Part shown: positions 27,145-34,233 of the stretch, piece after piece
Layout of the letters: every line of letters starts with the position of its first letter
Numbering within the stretch: the first letter of the stretch is position 1
Source of the DNA: Erythrobacter sp.
Lineage (GTDB): Bacteria > Pseudomonadota > Alphaproteobacteria > Sphingomonadales > Sphingomonadaceae
Length of the DNA: 61,824 nt
Assembly (NCBI GenBank): GCA_002695185.1
Contig: NZOF01000119.1
Span: 1-61,824 of the forward strand
Direction of reading: 5' to 3'
Translations under genes and position numbers: made by a program
The notes under the pieces: generated by a model
Databases searched by the model: none
Seen by the model: only the letters and a program-made list of their open reading frames with translations
What the model was told of the DNA's origin: nothing

Positions 27145-27196
27145 GGTGGTGGTGGAGGCGCGACCGTCAGACCAATTCTCACGGGAGACCACCACC
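27145..27196 (+). promoter_or_regulatory. 5'-UTR stem adjoining the start codon of the 27197 gene
   Basis: GGTGGTGGT (27145-27153) can pair perfectly with ACCACCACC (27188-27196), which ends at the base before ATG 27197. The Shine-Dalgarno GGGAG (27183-27187) would lie at the edge of the loop. Such a stem could control translation. The low-complexity sequence also makes chance pairing possible. Confidence 0.4.
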
Positions 27197-27637
27197 ATGA
27201 TTATTCTTGGCATTTTGCTGTCCATAGCGGCGATCGGCTTCTTCTGCTGGTTGCTATTCACGTTTGCGGTGTTCGCGCTGCCCCTTTTTGTCGGCATGAG
27301 CGTCGGCGCATGGGCCTATCAATCCGGCGCCGGCTTGCTCGGCGCGATATTCGCCGGACTGCTCGCGGCAGGCCTGACGCTCGGCGTTGGGCAGCTCGGC
27401 CTGATGCTGGCGCGAACGACCTGGGCAAGGCTCCTGATCGCACTCGTCTTCGTCGCACCGGCGGTCATCGCCGGCTATCACGCCACCCACGGCATCGTAA
27501 AACACGCCATGCCATCCGAAGCCTGGCAGCAGCTGTTCTCGGTGATCGGCGCGATCGCGGTCGGCTGCACGGCATTCGTTCGGGTGGCAAGCATGGCAGG
27601 CACCAAGCCGTCGTCGGGGCATTTGACGAGCGCCTGA
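27197..27637 (+). CDS. Multi-pass membrane protein (146 aa), hypothetical
   Basis: A 146-residue hydrophobic protein with about four transmembrane helices (MIILGILLSIAAIGFFCWLL at the start, then GAIFAGLLAAGLTLG, LLIALVFVAPAVIAG and LFSVIGAIAVGCTAF). GGGAG lies upstream of ATG 27197. Not recognised beyond being a conserved-looking ICE membrane protein. Possible roles such as entry or surface exclusion are speculation. Confidence 0.68.
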   Translation: MIILGILLSIAAIGFFCWLLFTFAVFALPLFVGMSVGAWAYQSGAGLLGAIFAGLLAAGLTLGVGQLGLMLARTTWARLLIALVFVAPAVIAGYHATHGIVKHAMPSEAWQQLFSVIGAIAVGCTAFVRVASMAGTKPSSGHLTSA

Positions 27638-28035
27638 AGCGCCCCAGCAGCTCACTGGACGACCTGCGAGGCGAAGTCATTGCCGTCCTGCTGGACGAGA
27701 GCGGAATATTAGGCTGCACAGTCGCATCAAGCTGGACCCTGCATGGTCTGCGGCACTGTCCGAACGATCTGGGGTTGCCCGATTGAGGCGGCATGCGACC
27801 AATCGTGGCCCGGGCCGCTGCCTGAAGCGTGCTTCGTTCGATTGCCCACGTACATGCCTGGCGCGGGAGAAATCACAGCGTTGTTCCGCCGTGCCGGTCT
27901 GAAGCTGAAGGGGTGTCACCACGCACGTCCCGTATCTGATCGCTCGCGCCCGCTCCAAACGGCCTCTGTAATGGGCTGATCTGGCCGAAGATCGGCTGTG
28001 CCTCGACCGCCTATGCCGCAACAGTGTTCCGCCAA
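27638..28035. other. Gene-free interval
   Basis: About 400 bp between the membrane-protein gene and the leader of the DUF736 gene. Several short frames exist, but none has a convincing start, ribosome binding site or recognisable product. I see nothing functional here. Confidence 0.35.
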
Positions 28036-28130
28036 CTTTCTTCCCCTGCCGGCCAGGGCCGTCATTCCTCGCGAGACAAGAAAGCCGGCTTTACGCTGTC
28101 CTACGCTTCGCTGCGGCAGCAAGCTGTGCG
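28036..28130 (+). promoter_or_regulatory. Structured leader, motif 2 copy B (before DUF736 gene)
   Basis: CTTTCTT (28036-28042) pairs with AAGAAAG (28078-28084) around an inner hairpin CCCTG/CAGGG (28044-28058, 5-nt loop). The conserved block TCGCGAGACAAGAAAGCCGG starts at 28069, followed by TCCTACGCTTCGCTGCGG. Both helices differ in sequence from copy A at 24859 yet stay paired. Confidence 0.6.
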
Positions 28131-28210
28131 CCGTCGGTCGTCTCCGGCCTCTCGATCGCCATCGAGGCCGCAATGGTGCGGGTTCGAAGACGAACGAATG
28201 GAGATTTCTC

Positions 28211-28537
28211 ATGGCTACCATCGGCACCTTCAAGAAGACCGGCTCGAACGAGTTCACCGGCGACATCATCACCCTCAGCGTCCAGGCCAAGGGCGTGCGC
28301 ATCATCCCCGACCTGCGCGCCACCGGCGAAAACGCCCCCAGCCACCGCGTCGTGGTCGGCCGCGCGGAAATCGGCGCAGCCTGGTCCAAGCGTTCGGGCG
28401 AGGGCCGCGACTATCTGGGCCTCAAGCTCGATGATCCCAGCTTCAACGCCCCGATCTACGCCAACCTCTTCGACGACGAAGACGGCGAAGGTTACTCGCT
28501 GATCTGGTCCCGCCCCAACGGACGCCGGGGCGACTGA
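28211..28537 (+). CDS. DUF736 domain-containing protein (first copy)
   Basis: A 108-residue DUF736 protein: MATIGTFKKTGSNEFTGDI, VRIIPDLRATGENAPSHRV, IGAAWSKRSGEGRDYLGLKL and NLFDDEDGEGYSLIWSRP. DUF736 is small, abundant on sphingomonad and rhizobial plasmids and ICEs, and of unknown function; a single-strand-binding-like role has been guessed from its size but is not shown. TGGAG lies 9 bp before the ATG. A diverged second copy is at 32946. Confidence 0.9.
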   Translation: MATIGTFKKTGSNEFTGDIITLSVQAKGVRIIPDLRATGENAPSHRVVVGRAEIGAAWSKRSGEGRDYLGLKLDDPSFNAPIYANLFDDEDGEGYSLIWSRPNGRRGD

Positions 28538-28674
28538 GGTCCCCGCCAGGCCCCGACCAGAACGGTCGGGGCCATTTGGCATTCGGGCGACCGAATCAGT
28601 TCCGCCAACTGCACAAATAGTCCGCGGCTTAAGAGGTCGATCGGCGCAGGATAGAGGTGGTATTTGCGGCAAGG

Positions 28675-28691
28675 ACGACTAATATAGTCGT
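28675..28691 (+). promoter_or_regulatory. Palindromic operator candidate before the XRE gene
   Basis: ACGACTA (28675-28681) and TAGTCGT (28685-28691) form a perfect 7-bp inverted repeat with ATA between. It ends 42 bp upstream of ATG 28734 of the XRE regulator, which is the typical place for an autoregulatory operator. Confidence 0.55.
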
Positions 28692-28733
28692 AGTTCTGGC
28701 GCGTTCATCCGCGGCGGTGGGAGGCGATCATGC

Positions 28734-28988
28734 ATGATCACCGCTCGCCAATCGCGGGCCGCACGCGCGTTGCTGGGATGGACACAGGAGACGCTCGCTG
28801 ACAAGGCCCAGGTCTCACTGACCGCGCTCAAACGCCTCGAATCCGAAAGCGGGCTCGAAGTGTATGAAACCACACGCGATCAGGTGCGCAGGGCGCTTGA
28901 ATCCGCCGGTGTCGTTCTCCTGTCCACGGAGAAGGGCGAAGGTGTTCTGCGGCTCCATCATCCAGGGGATCGACCGACCCGGCCGTGA
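28734..28988 (+). CDS. XRE-family HTH transcriptional regulator (84 aa)
   Basis: An 84-residue single-domain XRE regulator: QSRAARALLGWTQETLADKA and QVSLTALKRLESE form the helix-turn-helix, followed by RDQVRRALESAGVVLL. GGGAGG lies 8 bp before the ATG. Small XRE proteins of this type govern transfer genes in alphaproteobacterial ICEs. The palindrome at 28675-28691 is its likely binding site, and the DUF2285 genes downstream are plausible targets or partners. That regulatory link is inferred. Confidence 0.86.
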   Translation: MITARQSRAARALLGWTQETLADKAQVSLTALKRLESESGLEVYETTRDQVRRALESAGVVLLSTEKGEGVLRLHHPGDRPTRP

Positions 28989-29102
28989 GGCTGGCTGTCC
29001 TACCTGTCAGCGACCGGAAAAATTTCGCGAGCCGCTGTCCTGGATCAATGCTAGGGCCAATGGAAAGTCGCAAAAACACCTAGAACAACTTGGTGGCCGG
29101 TG

Positions 29103-29375
29103 ATGGATGAGTCTACACCGCAGTTCCTTGATGAACCGCCGCAAGGCCAGCAACTCACCTCCTACGATCGTGAGCACATGGTGCTGTACCTGCGGCTTCT
29201 GGATGCCCACAGGGACGGCGCCGACTGGCGTGAGGCCACGCGCATTCTCTTCGACCTCGATGCCGCGATTGATCCGGTGAGGTCCCGAAAGGTCCACGAT
29301 GCCCATCTGGCGCGTGCGCAATGGATGTCCGAGCACGGCTATCGCGAGCTCCTGCGCAAGGGGCCGCCAGACTAG
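29103..29375 (+). CDS. DUF2285 domain-containing protein (90 aa)
   Basis: A 90-residue protein with the DUF2285 signature: YLRLLDAHRDGADWREATRI, DLDAAIDPVRSRKVHDAHLA and RAQWMSEHGYRELLRKG. DUF2285 proteins carry an HTH-like DNA-binding domain; in mesorhizobial ICEs such proteins (for example FseA-type activators) control excision and transfer. ATG 29103 was chosen over the GTG one codon upstream. It lies between an XRE regulator and a second DUF2285 gene, which suggests a regulatory module. Confidence 0.8.
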   Translation: MDESTPQFLDEPPQGQQLTSYDREHMVLYLRLLDAHRDGADWREATRILFDLDAAIDPVRSRKVHDAHLARAQWMSEHGYRELLRKGPPD

Positions 29376-29486
29376 CAGGTGATGCCGCACCGGCATCACC
29401 TGTTGCCGACATGGGGACTTCCGACGTCTGTCTCTGCGAGGAATCATCGCCCTCCCGTAATCGGTTGAGGCCGGGGGAGAATCGTG

Positions 29487-30243
29487 ATGATGCCGGATGC
29501 ATCGCAATGGCGTTCTTCAGAACGCTACGAGCCCGTCGAACGCATGAGTGCCTCGGGTCTTGCGTGGGAATGGCTTCGACGAAACGAAGCCTACAACCGC
29601 GATTTTGATGCCTTATCGGCGCACAACGCCGACATAGTCATGCTGACGGACGCGATCCGCCAGCGCTGGAGGTTGCGATTTCGCGGTGGACCCCGCACTC
29701 GATCACGCTGCCGCCACCGTTTTCTGGATGCCCCAGGACGACACCAGCATTGTCGTTCTGGCGGAAGCTCCACCTGAGCTGGACGTAGAGTCTGGCGGCG
29801 ACCATCTGCCCGCCGTGATCCCCGGAAGTGATGGCGAGGGCATGGTCTGGCTTGCCAACGGCGAGCACATTCAGATTCAACTTCTGGCATCAGCGTCCAA
29901 TCCAGCGGTAGCCGTCATTCCCTTGAACCTCGACGGGTTCGGCAGGCTTGAAGCCGTGCATCGTCTGCTGGCGGCGCTTCACGGTCGCGCTGTCCCGCCC
30001 GACACCAGACTGACGCGCCAGCAGCGAACGCGGGCGCGCAGGATGCTTCAGGCGTTCGATGGTTCGCGTGATGGCGCCACCCAACAAGACATTGCTCGAG
30101 CCTTGTTTCGACTTGGCCCGGTCAGCCGCGATGAGTGGCAAGCCTCCTCCACGCGCCATGCTGTCATGGGACTGCTGCGCGATGCCCGCGCGATGATTGC
30201 GGGCGGATACCGGAACCTCCTGAGGCACCGGCGTCGGGCCTGA
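29487..30243 (+). pseudogene. DUF6499/DUF2285 regulator with a +1 frameshift
   Basis: Two abutting frames together encode one DUF6499-DUF2285 protein. The first (from ATG 29487, after GGGGGAG) gives the N-terminal MASGLAWEWLRRNEAYNRD-like region up to RWRLRF. The second continues with AVDPALDHAAATVFWMP through to the C-terminal RLTRQQRTRARRMLQAFDG and YRNLL. They join if one base is skipped near 29682 (ttt-c-gcg). Homologues are single proteins of about 250 aa, as known for the family. This is therefore either a frameshift mutation, a programmed frameshift or a sequencing error. In mesorhizobial symbiosis ICEs a DUF2285 activator is made by programmed frameshifting, so the last two need separating. 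Confidence 0.7.
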
Positions 30244-30381
30244 AGCAACTCTCGATTACCGGTGTGGGGACTTAGCAGGGGCCAAAATCCCGCTGCATCT
30301 CGCCGATTTCGCTTCGCCATTGTGGCCTTCGCCCGCCGTCGATCTCCCACGGCACCAACGAAGCTCACGAAAGGCCGACCT

Positions 30382-30663
30382 ATGCGACCCGATCTCGCCG
30401 TTCTGCCGCCACGCTACCTGCGCACCAAGGAAGCGGCCGCATTTCTCAGCCTTTCGCCGCGAACACTCGAAAAGCACCGGACATACGGAACCGGCCCCGC
30501 CTACAAGAAACTCGGCGGCCGGGTGGTCTACTCGGTCGATGATTTGCAGCATTGGGCCGAGCGCGGCGCCGTCACCTCGACATCCGACCCACGTGGCACC
30601 GTGCTGCCGGCGAAGTGGCATCCGGACGATGTCGTTCCGATGGCCGGCCGCCTGGCGCGCTGA
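30382..30663 (+). CDS. AlpA/MerR-type helix-turn-helix protein (93 aa)
   Basis: A 93-residue DNA-binding protein: PRYLRTKEAAAFLSLSPRTL followed by EKHRTYGTGPAYKKLGGRVV and YSVDDLQHWAE, the excisionase/AlpA-like winged helix. ATG 30382 follows AAAGG. In many ICEs such proteins act as excisionases (recombination directionality factors) or as regulators of the adjacent rep/transfer genes. It lies 18 bp upstream of repA and far from the integrase, so regulation of repA or the downstream genes is as likely as excision. Confidence 0.85.
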   Translation: MRPDLAVLPPRYLRTKEAAAFLSLSPRTLEKHRTYGTGPAYKKLGGRVVYSVDDLQHWAERGAVTSTSDPRGTVLPAKWHPDDVVPMAGRLAR

Positions 30664-30681
30664 CGAAGCATCGCTCCGCAT

Positions 30682-31749
30682 ATGGCGCCCCGCCTTCAAT
30701 CCCCTCCGGAACGCGGCCAGCTTGATCTGTTCCGCACGATCCCAGGCAATGTTGCACCACGAGACGCGCAGGACCTCATGGCCTATCCATTCTTCTCCCT
30801 GTCCAAGACCCACCGCGTCACCCCGATCGACTTCGCCGCCGGTAATGTTTCGATCAGGGTCGAGGCCGTGCCGGATCATGGCATGGCGACCATCTGGGAC
30901 GCCGACATCCTGATCTGGGCTGCGAGCCAGATCGTCGAGGCCCGCGACGCCGGATTCCGAACGTCCCGGCTGATCGTCGCAACACCCTATGAGGTCCTGA
31001 AGTTCATCGGGCGCGGCGCGTCCATGCGCGACTATCAGCGCCTGAAGGCGGCGCTGGACCGGCTGCAATCAACCACCGTGGCGACGTCCATCCGCCAGCA
31101 TGCAGAGGGACGGCGGCACAGGTTTTCATGGATCAACGAATGGAAGGAGCGGCGTGACTGCAATGGCCGGCCTGACGGCATCGAACTGATTCTGCCCGAC
31201 TGGTTCTATCAGGCCGTGCTCGACGACGCCCTCGTCCTGACCATTGACCGAGCCTATTTCGATCTCACCGGCGGACTTGATCGCTGGCTCTATCGCCTGG
31301 TCCGCAAGCACGGCGGCAAACAGCGCCACGGTTGGCGCTTCGACTTTCGCCATCTGCACCTGAAGTCCGGCAGCCTGTCGCCCTTCAAACGGTTTGCGTT
31401 CGAGCTTCGCGATATCGTTCGGCGCCAGCCACTCCCGGGCTACGTCCTGTTCCTCGAAGTCGAGGCCCGAGGTCGGACCCTGCTCGCATTCAAGCCATCG
31501 GTGCCCGGTGGAAAGCCTGTGGAGGGCGTCGTGCCATCGGGAACCGCAAGGCGCGTGCCATCAGGAACCTCAGGCTCGTGCCAACGGGAACCCGATCAGG
31601 AGTTAAGTCGCGACAGTGCAAGCCGAATTCGCGTCCGTAACTTAGACTCTAACCAAGAATCTAACTTTGAAGAGCGCGCGCGCGATGTGCGCAGCCTCAT
31701 CGATACGGTCCGCAACAGCCTCACCGTCAATGCCCGGCAGCGGCGATGA
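30682..31749 (+). CDS. repA: Replication initiator protein A (RepA/RPA family)
   Basis: A 355-residue plasmid-type initiator: LMAYPFFSLSKTHRVTPIDF, TPYEVLKFIGRG, LDRLQSTTVATSIR, ELILPDWFYQAVL, RAYFDLTGGLDRWLYRLVRK and SPFKRFAFELRDIV match the RPA replication-initiator family. The segment VVPSGTARRVPSGTSGSC encodes three 16-bp DNA repeats (31530-31592) that look like iterons. An initiator on an integrating element suggests autonomous replication of the excised circle, as shown for several ICEs. The remaining C terminus is charged and probably poorly structured. Confidence 0.88.
   Translation: MAPRLQSPPERGQLDLFRTIPGNVAPRDAQDLMAYPFFSLSKTHRVTPIDFAAGNVSIRVEAVPDHGMATIWDADILIWAASQIVEARDAGFRTSRLIVATPYEVLKFIGRGASMRDYQRLKAALDRLQSTTVATSIRQHAEGRRHRFSWINEWKERRDCNGRPDGIELILPDWFYQAVLDDALVLTIDRAYFDLTGGLDRWLYRLVRKHGGKQRHGWRFDFRHLHLKSGSLSPFKRFAFELRDIVRRQPLPGYVLFLEVEARGRTLLAFKPSVPGGKPVEGVVPSGTARRVPSGTSGSCQREPDQELSRDSASRIRVRNLDSNQESNFEERARDVRSLIDTVRNSLTVNARQRR
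31530..31592 (+). repeat. Three iteron-like 16-bp repeats inside repA
   Basis: CGTGCCATCGGGAACC (31530-31545), CGTGCCATCAGGAACC (31554-31569) and CGTGCCAACGGGAACC (31577-31592) are direct repeats at 24 and 23 bp spacing, about two helical turns. Repeats of this size and phase in or beside an initiator gene are typical of iterons bound by Rep proteins, making this a candidate replication origin. The coding constraint (the VPSGT repeats) could also explain them. Confidence 0.5.
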
Positions 31750-31801
31750 CCCGCCGGCGCGCCGTGAACCGATCACTTCTCAACTTACCTGGAGACCCAT
31801 C

Positions 31802-32323
31802 ATGACCTGCGCCGCAAGCTCCGGTCAGCAGCAAGGCCGTGCATCGCTCGCCCGCTCTGCAGACACACTGACCCATGTCGAGTTGACGCATATCGAAAAG
31901 CGGATCGAGAACTGGATCAGGTTTGGCCGTCATGTCAGCGAGCAGATCCTCGACCGACGACGGCGTGTGCTTTCCTTTCGACCGGGCAGTGTTTTCGGTT
32001 TCATTCGCTGGGCCGCCAACGACTTCGGAACCGTCGCATCGCGGATCGACATCGTTCGCTCCATTGCGCCGGGTGAGGCCTATCAGACGCTGCCCTTCAT
32101 TCGCCCCGGCGGCGAAATCCTGCTGACCGTCGATGGCTGGGCCAAGGTTCGTCAGGTGCTTCAACTGGTCGACGACGTGGAAGCCGTCGGCCTCGATGCC
32201 TGCGACGTAGCCCCTGATCACTGGCGCCATGTCGCGAACCGGATGAGCGTTGGCCAGGTGCCGCGTGCCTACACGCCGGAGCGCCATCAGGCATGGCTCA
32301 AGCGCCGGGAGATCGAGGGATGA
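31802..32323 (+). CDS. DUF2840 domain-containing protein
   Basis: A 173-residue protein with DUF2840 features: LTHVELTHIEKRIENWIRFG, RRVLSFRPGSVFGFIRWAAN, DFGTVASRIDIVR and PFIRPGGEILLTVDGW. The family is found almost only in ICE and plasmid transfer regions of alpha- and betaproteobacteria, always near the TraF-type peptidase; its function is unknown. Its stop overlaps the traF-like start (ATGA), so the two are co-translated. Confidence 0.86.
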   Translation: MTCAASSGQQQGRASLARSADTLTHVELTHIEKRIENWIRFGRHVSEQILDRRRRVLSFRPGSVFGFIRWAANDFGTVASRIDIVRSIAPGEAYQTLPFIRPGGEILLTVDGWAKVRQVLQLVDDVEAVGLDACDVAPDHWRHVANRMSVGQVPRAYTPERHQAWLKRREIEG

Positions 32324-32877
32324 CCCGCTTCGGCTATGTCATGACGACGTATTTCTGCGCGCTGGGCATCGGTATCGCTTCGTTCTTGCCCGTGCCGCTC
32401 CGGTTGGTCTGGAATGCGTCTGCCAGCGTTCCCATCGGTCTTTATGGGCTCGAACCGCCGCGAGGTCTTCGCGTCGGCGATCTGGTCGCCGTGGCACCGT
32501 CCCGGCATCTGGCCGACTTCATGGCTGAGCGCGGCTACCTCGGTAAGGGCGTGCCGCTGATGAAGCATGTTTCGGCCCTGCCAGGACAGACCGTCTGTCG
32601 ATTGAGGACCACGATCACCGTTGATAGCGTGGCGCGTGGCGAGGCGCTCGATCGCGACCGCAAAGGGCGCAGATTGCCGGTCTGGCAGGGTTGCCGCCGC
32701 ATCGCGGCAGGCACCGTGTTTCTGATGAATTCAGCTGTGCGGGACAGTCTCGACGGCCGCTATTTCGGCCCAACCCCTGCGCGCACGATCATTGGACGCG
32801 CAACGCCGATCTACACCGATGAAGCGGCGAACGGCCAATTCGTCTGGCGAGCCAACGCCCATCGGGCGGCGCGCTGA
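32320..32877 (+). CDS. traF: S26-family signal peptidase, TraF-type
   Basis: A 185-residue inner-membrane peptidase: one N-terminal membrane helix (YFCALGIGIASFLPVPLRLV), the catalytic Ser in SASVPIGLYGL and the catalytic Lys in LMKHVSALPGQTVCR, followed by the C-terminal MNSAVRDSLDGRYFGPTP. In RP4, TraF matures and cyclises the TrbC pilin. The TrbC here (43711) has a signal sequence and two membrane helices, so it is the likely substrate. Confidence 0.87.
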   Translation: MTRFGYVMTTYFCALGIGIASFLPVPLRLVWNASASVPIGLYGLEPPRGLRVGDLVAVAPSRHLADFMAERGYLGKGVPLMKHVSALPGQTVCRLRTTITVDSVARGEALDRDRKGRRLPVWQGCRRIAAGTVFLMNSAVRDSLDGRYFGPTPARTIIGRATPIYTDEAANGQFVWRANAHRAAR

Positions 32878-32945
32878 CTGTGATGGTTCGGCAGCGCCAT
32901 TGCTCACCTGTCAGCATCGCAAACGGCAACCCAAGGAGACTTCCC

Positions 32946-33293
32946 ATGCCGCAGATCGGCACTTTCACTGAAGCGGCGGACGGTTTCGTCGGACGCATCC
33001 ATACCTTCGCGCATCACCGCGAAATCGATATCGTGCCTGCGGAGCCATCCGATACTGAAAATGCGCCGGACTATCGCATTCACCTCCGTCACGACGAGGG
33101 CGTCGAAGTCGGACCGGAGATCGGTGCGGGCTGGAAACGCACCGGCGAGCGCGCTGGCACCTTCGTCGCGCTGATCATTGACGATCCTGCTCTGCCGCAG
33201 CCCGTTCGCGCCAATCTGTTCCGTGACGGCGCTGATGGTGCATCCTGGTCGCTGCACTGGAATCGTCCTTCCAAGCGCGACGCGCGGGATTGA
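32946..33293 (+). CDS. DUF736 domain-containing protein (second copy)
   Basis: A 115-residue diverged DUF736 protein: MPQIGTFTEAADGFVGRIHT, APDYRIHLRHDEGVEVGPEI, GAGWKRTGERAGTFVALIID and RANLFRDGADGASWSLHW. It shares the frame of the 28211 copy but little sequence outside the core. AGGAG lies 8 bp before the ATG. It sits in the traF-transglycosylase-relaxase segment, whereas the first copy lies in the maintenance segment, so the two have probably specialised. Confidence 0.86.
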   Translation: MPQIGTFTEAADGFVGRIHTFAHHREIDIVPAEPSDTENAPDYRIHLRHDEGVEVGPEIGAGWKRTGERAGTFVALIIDDPALPQPVRANLFRDGADGASWSLHWNRPSKRDARD

Positions 33294-33297
33294 TGCC

Positions 33298-34002
33298 ATG
33301 CGCCGTTCTGCACTTCTCTTCCTTTCCGGCCTGACTTGCGCCTGCCTGTTGCCGACCTCCACGTTAGCACAATCAACTGCGACCGAGCGCGGAATGCCCG
33401 GCGTTCCGTTCGGCGAATTCATTGTCGAGGCCGCGTCCCGCTTTGCGATTCCTCCCGCCTGGCTGCACGCGATCATGCACGCGGAAAGTCGTGGAAAGCC
33501 TCGCGCCATTTCGCCCAAGGGAGCGATGGGCCTCATGCAGATCATGCCTGCAACGTGGGACTATTTGCGCGCCCGGCACCGATTGGGGGCGGATGCGTTC
33601 GACCCGCATGACAACATCATCGCGGGCGCTGGCTATATCCGCGAACTGTTCGATCGCTACGGCTCGCCGGGCTGGATTGCTGCCTACAATGCTGGTCCCG
33701 GGCGCTATGAAGCTGCACTCAGGGGCCGACCCTTGCCTGCTGAAACGCGCGCCTATGTCGCGGTGGTTTCACCTGCAATTGGCCAGACTGATGCGGCAAA
33801 TACGACCGCGATTGCCATGGTTGATCGCTTTGCGTGGACACGTTCACCGATCTTCGTTGCACGCTCCGCAGCATCCAGCGTGCCATCCACCGGGGCCGCC
33901 GATCAGCAATTCGCCAAGCCAGCACAGGCCAGCGAACCTGCGGCTCAACCGCAGCCGCATGGGCTGTTTGTTGCGCGCGCGGCGGGGGATGGCCTTCGAT
34001 GA
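33298..34002 (+). CDS. Lytic transglycosylase (VirB1-like)
   Basis: A 234-residue exported SLT-domain enzyme. A signal peptide (ALLFLSGLTCACLLPTSTLA) precedes the catalytic Glu in AIMHAESRGKPRAISPKGAM and the motifs MGLMQIMPATWDYLR and AGYIRELFDRYGSPGWIAAY NAG. Such enzymes open peptidoglycan for assembly of the type IV secretion channel. It starts 4 bp after the DUF736 stop and is followed by the candidate oriT and the relaxase gene. Confidence 0.88.
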   Translation: MRRSALLFLSGLTCACLLPTSTLAQSTATERGMPGVPFGEFIVEAASRFAIPPAWLHAIMHAESRGKPRAISPKGAMGLMQIMPATWDYLRARHRLGADAFDPHDNIIAGAGYIRELFDRYGSPGWIAAYNAGPGRYEAALRGRPLPAETRAYVAVVSPAIGQTDAANTTAIAMVDRFAWTRSPIFVARSAASSVPSTGAADQQFAKPAQASEPAAQPQPHGLFVARAAGDGLR

Positions 34003-34051
34003 TCGCTACATCTGCCCATCGCATCGCCTTGAAGGATAGCGGGGGATCGGG

Positions 34052-34183
34052 GGAGACTGTCTCCACGACCGAAGGAGGGCAGGATAAAAGGGCGCACGTT
34101 GCGCTTCGGTCGGTTGGTTGTTTTTCTGAGGTTTTTGCGGCCTTCGCACACGTTGGGCCGGGTATCGGCAAGGTGCCGATCCC
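34052..34183 (-). other. Candidate origin of transfer (oriT) with IncP-like nic site
   Basis: A perfect 9-bp inverted repeat CGACCGAAG (34066-34074) / CTTCGGTCG (34104-34112) encloses GGGCAGGATA (34077-34086). Read on the minus strand this is TATCCTGCCC, the sequence at the RP4 (IncP) nick, which predicts a nick between 34080 and 34079. Two further palindromes flank it: GGAGAC-T-GTCTCC (34052-34064), and ATCGGC/GCCGAT with GGG/CCC arms (34160-34183). It lies just upstream of the relaxase gene, the usual oriT position. Confidence 0.65.
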
Positions 34184-34233
34184 ACCTAACAGTCTGATTT
34201 TTAATCGTCATTGGCACATTGCCCGGTGCGCCG

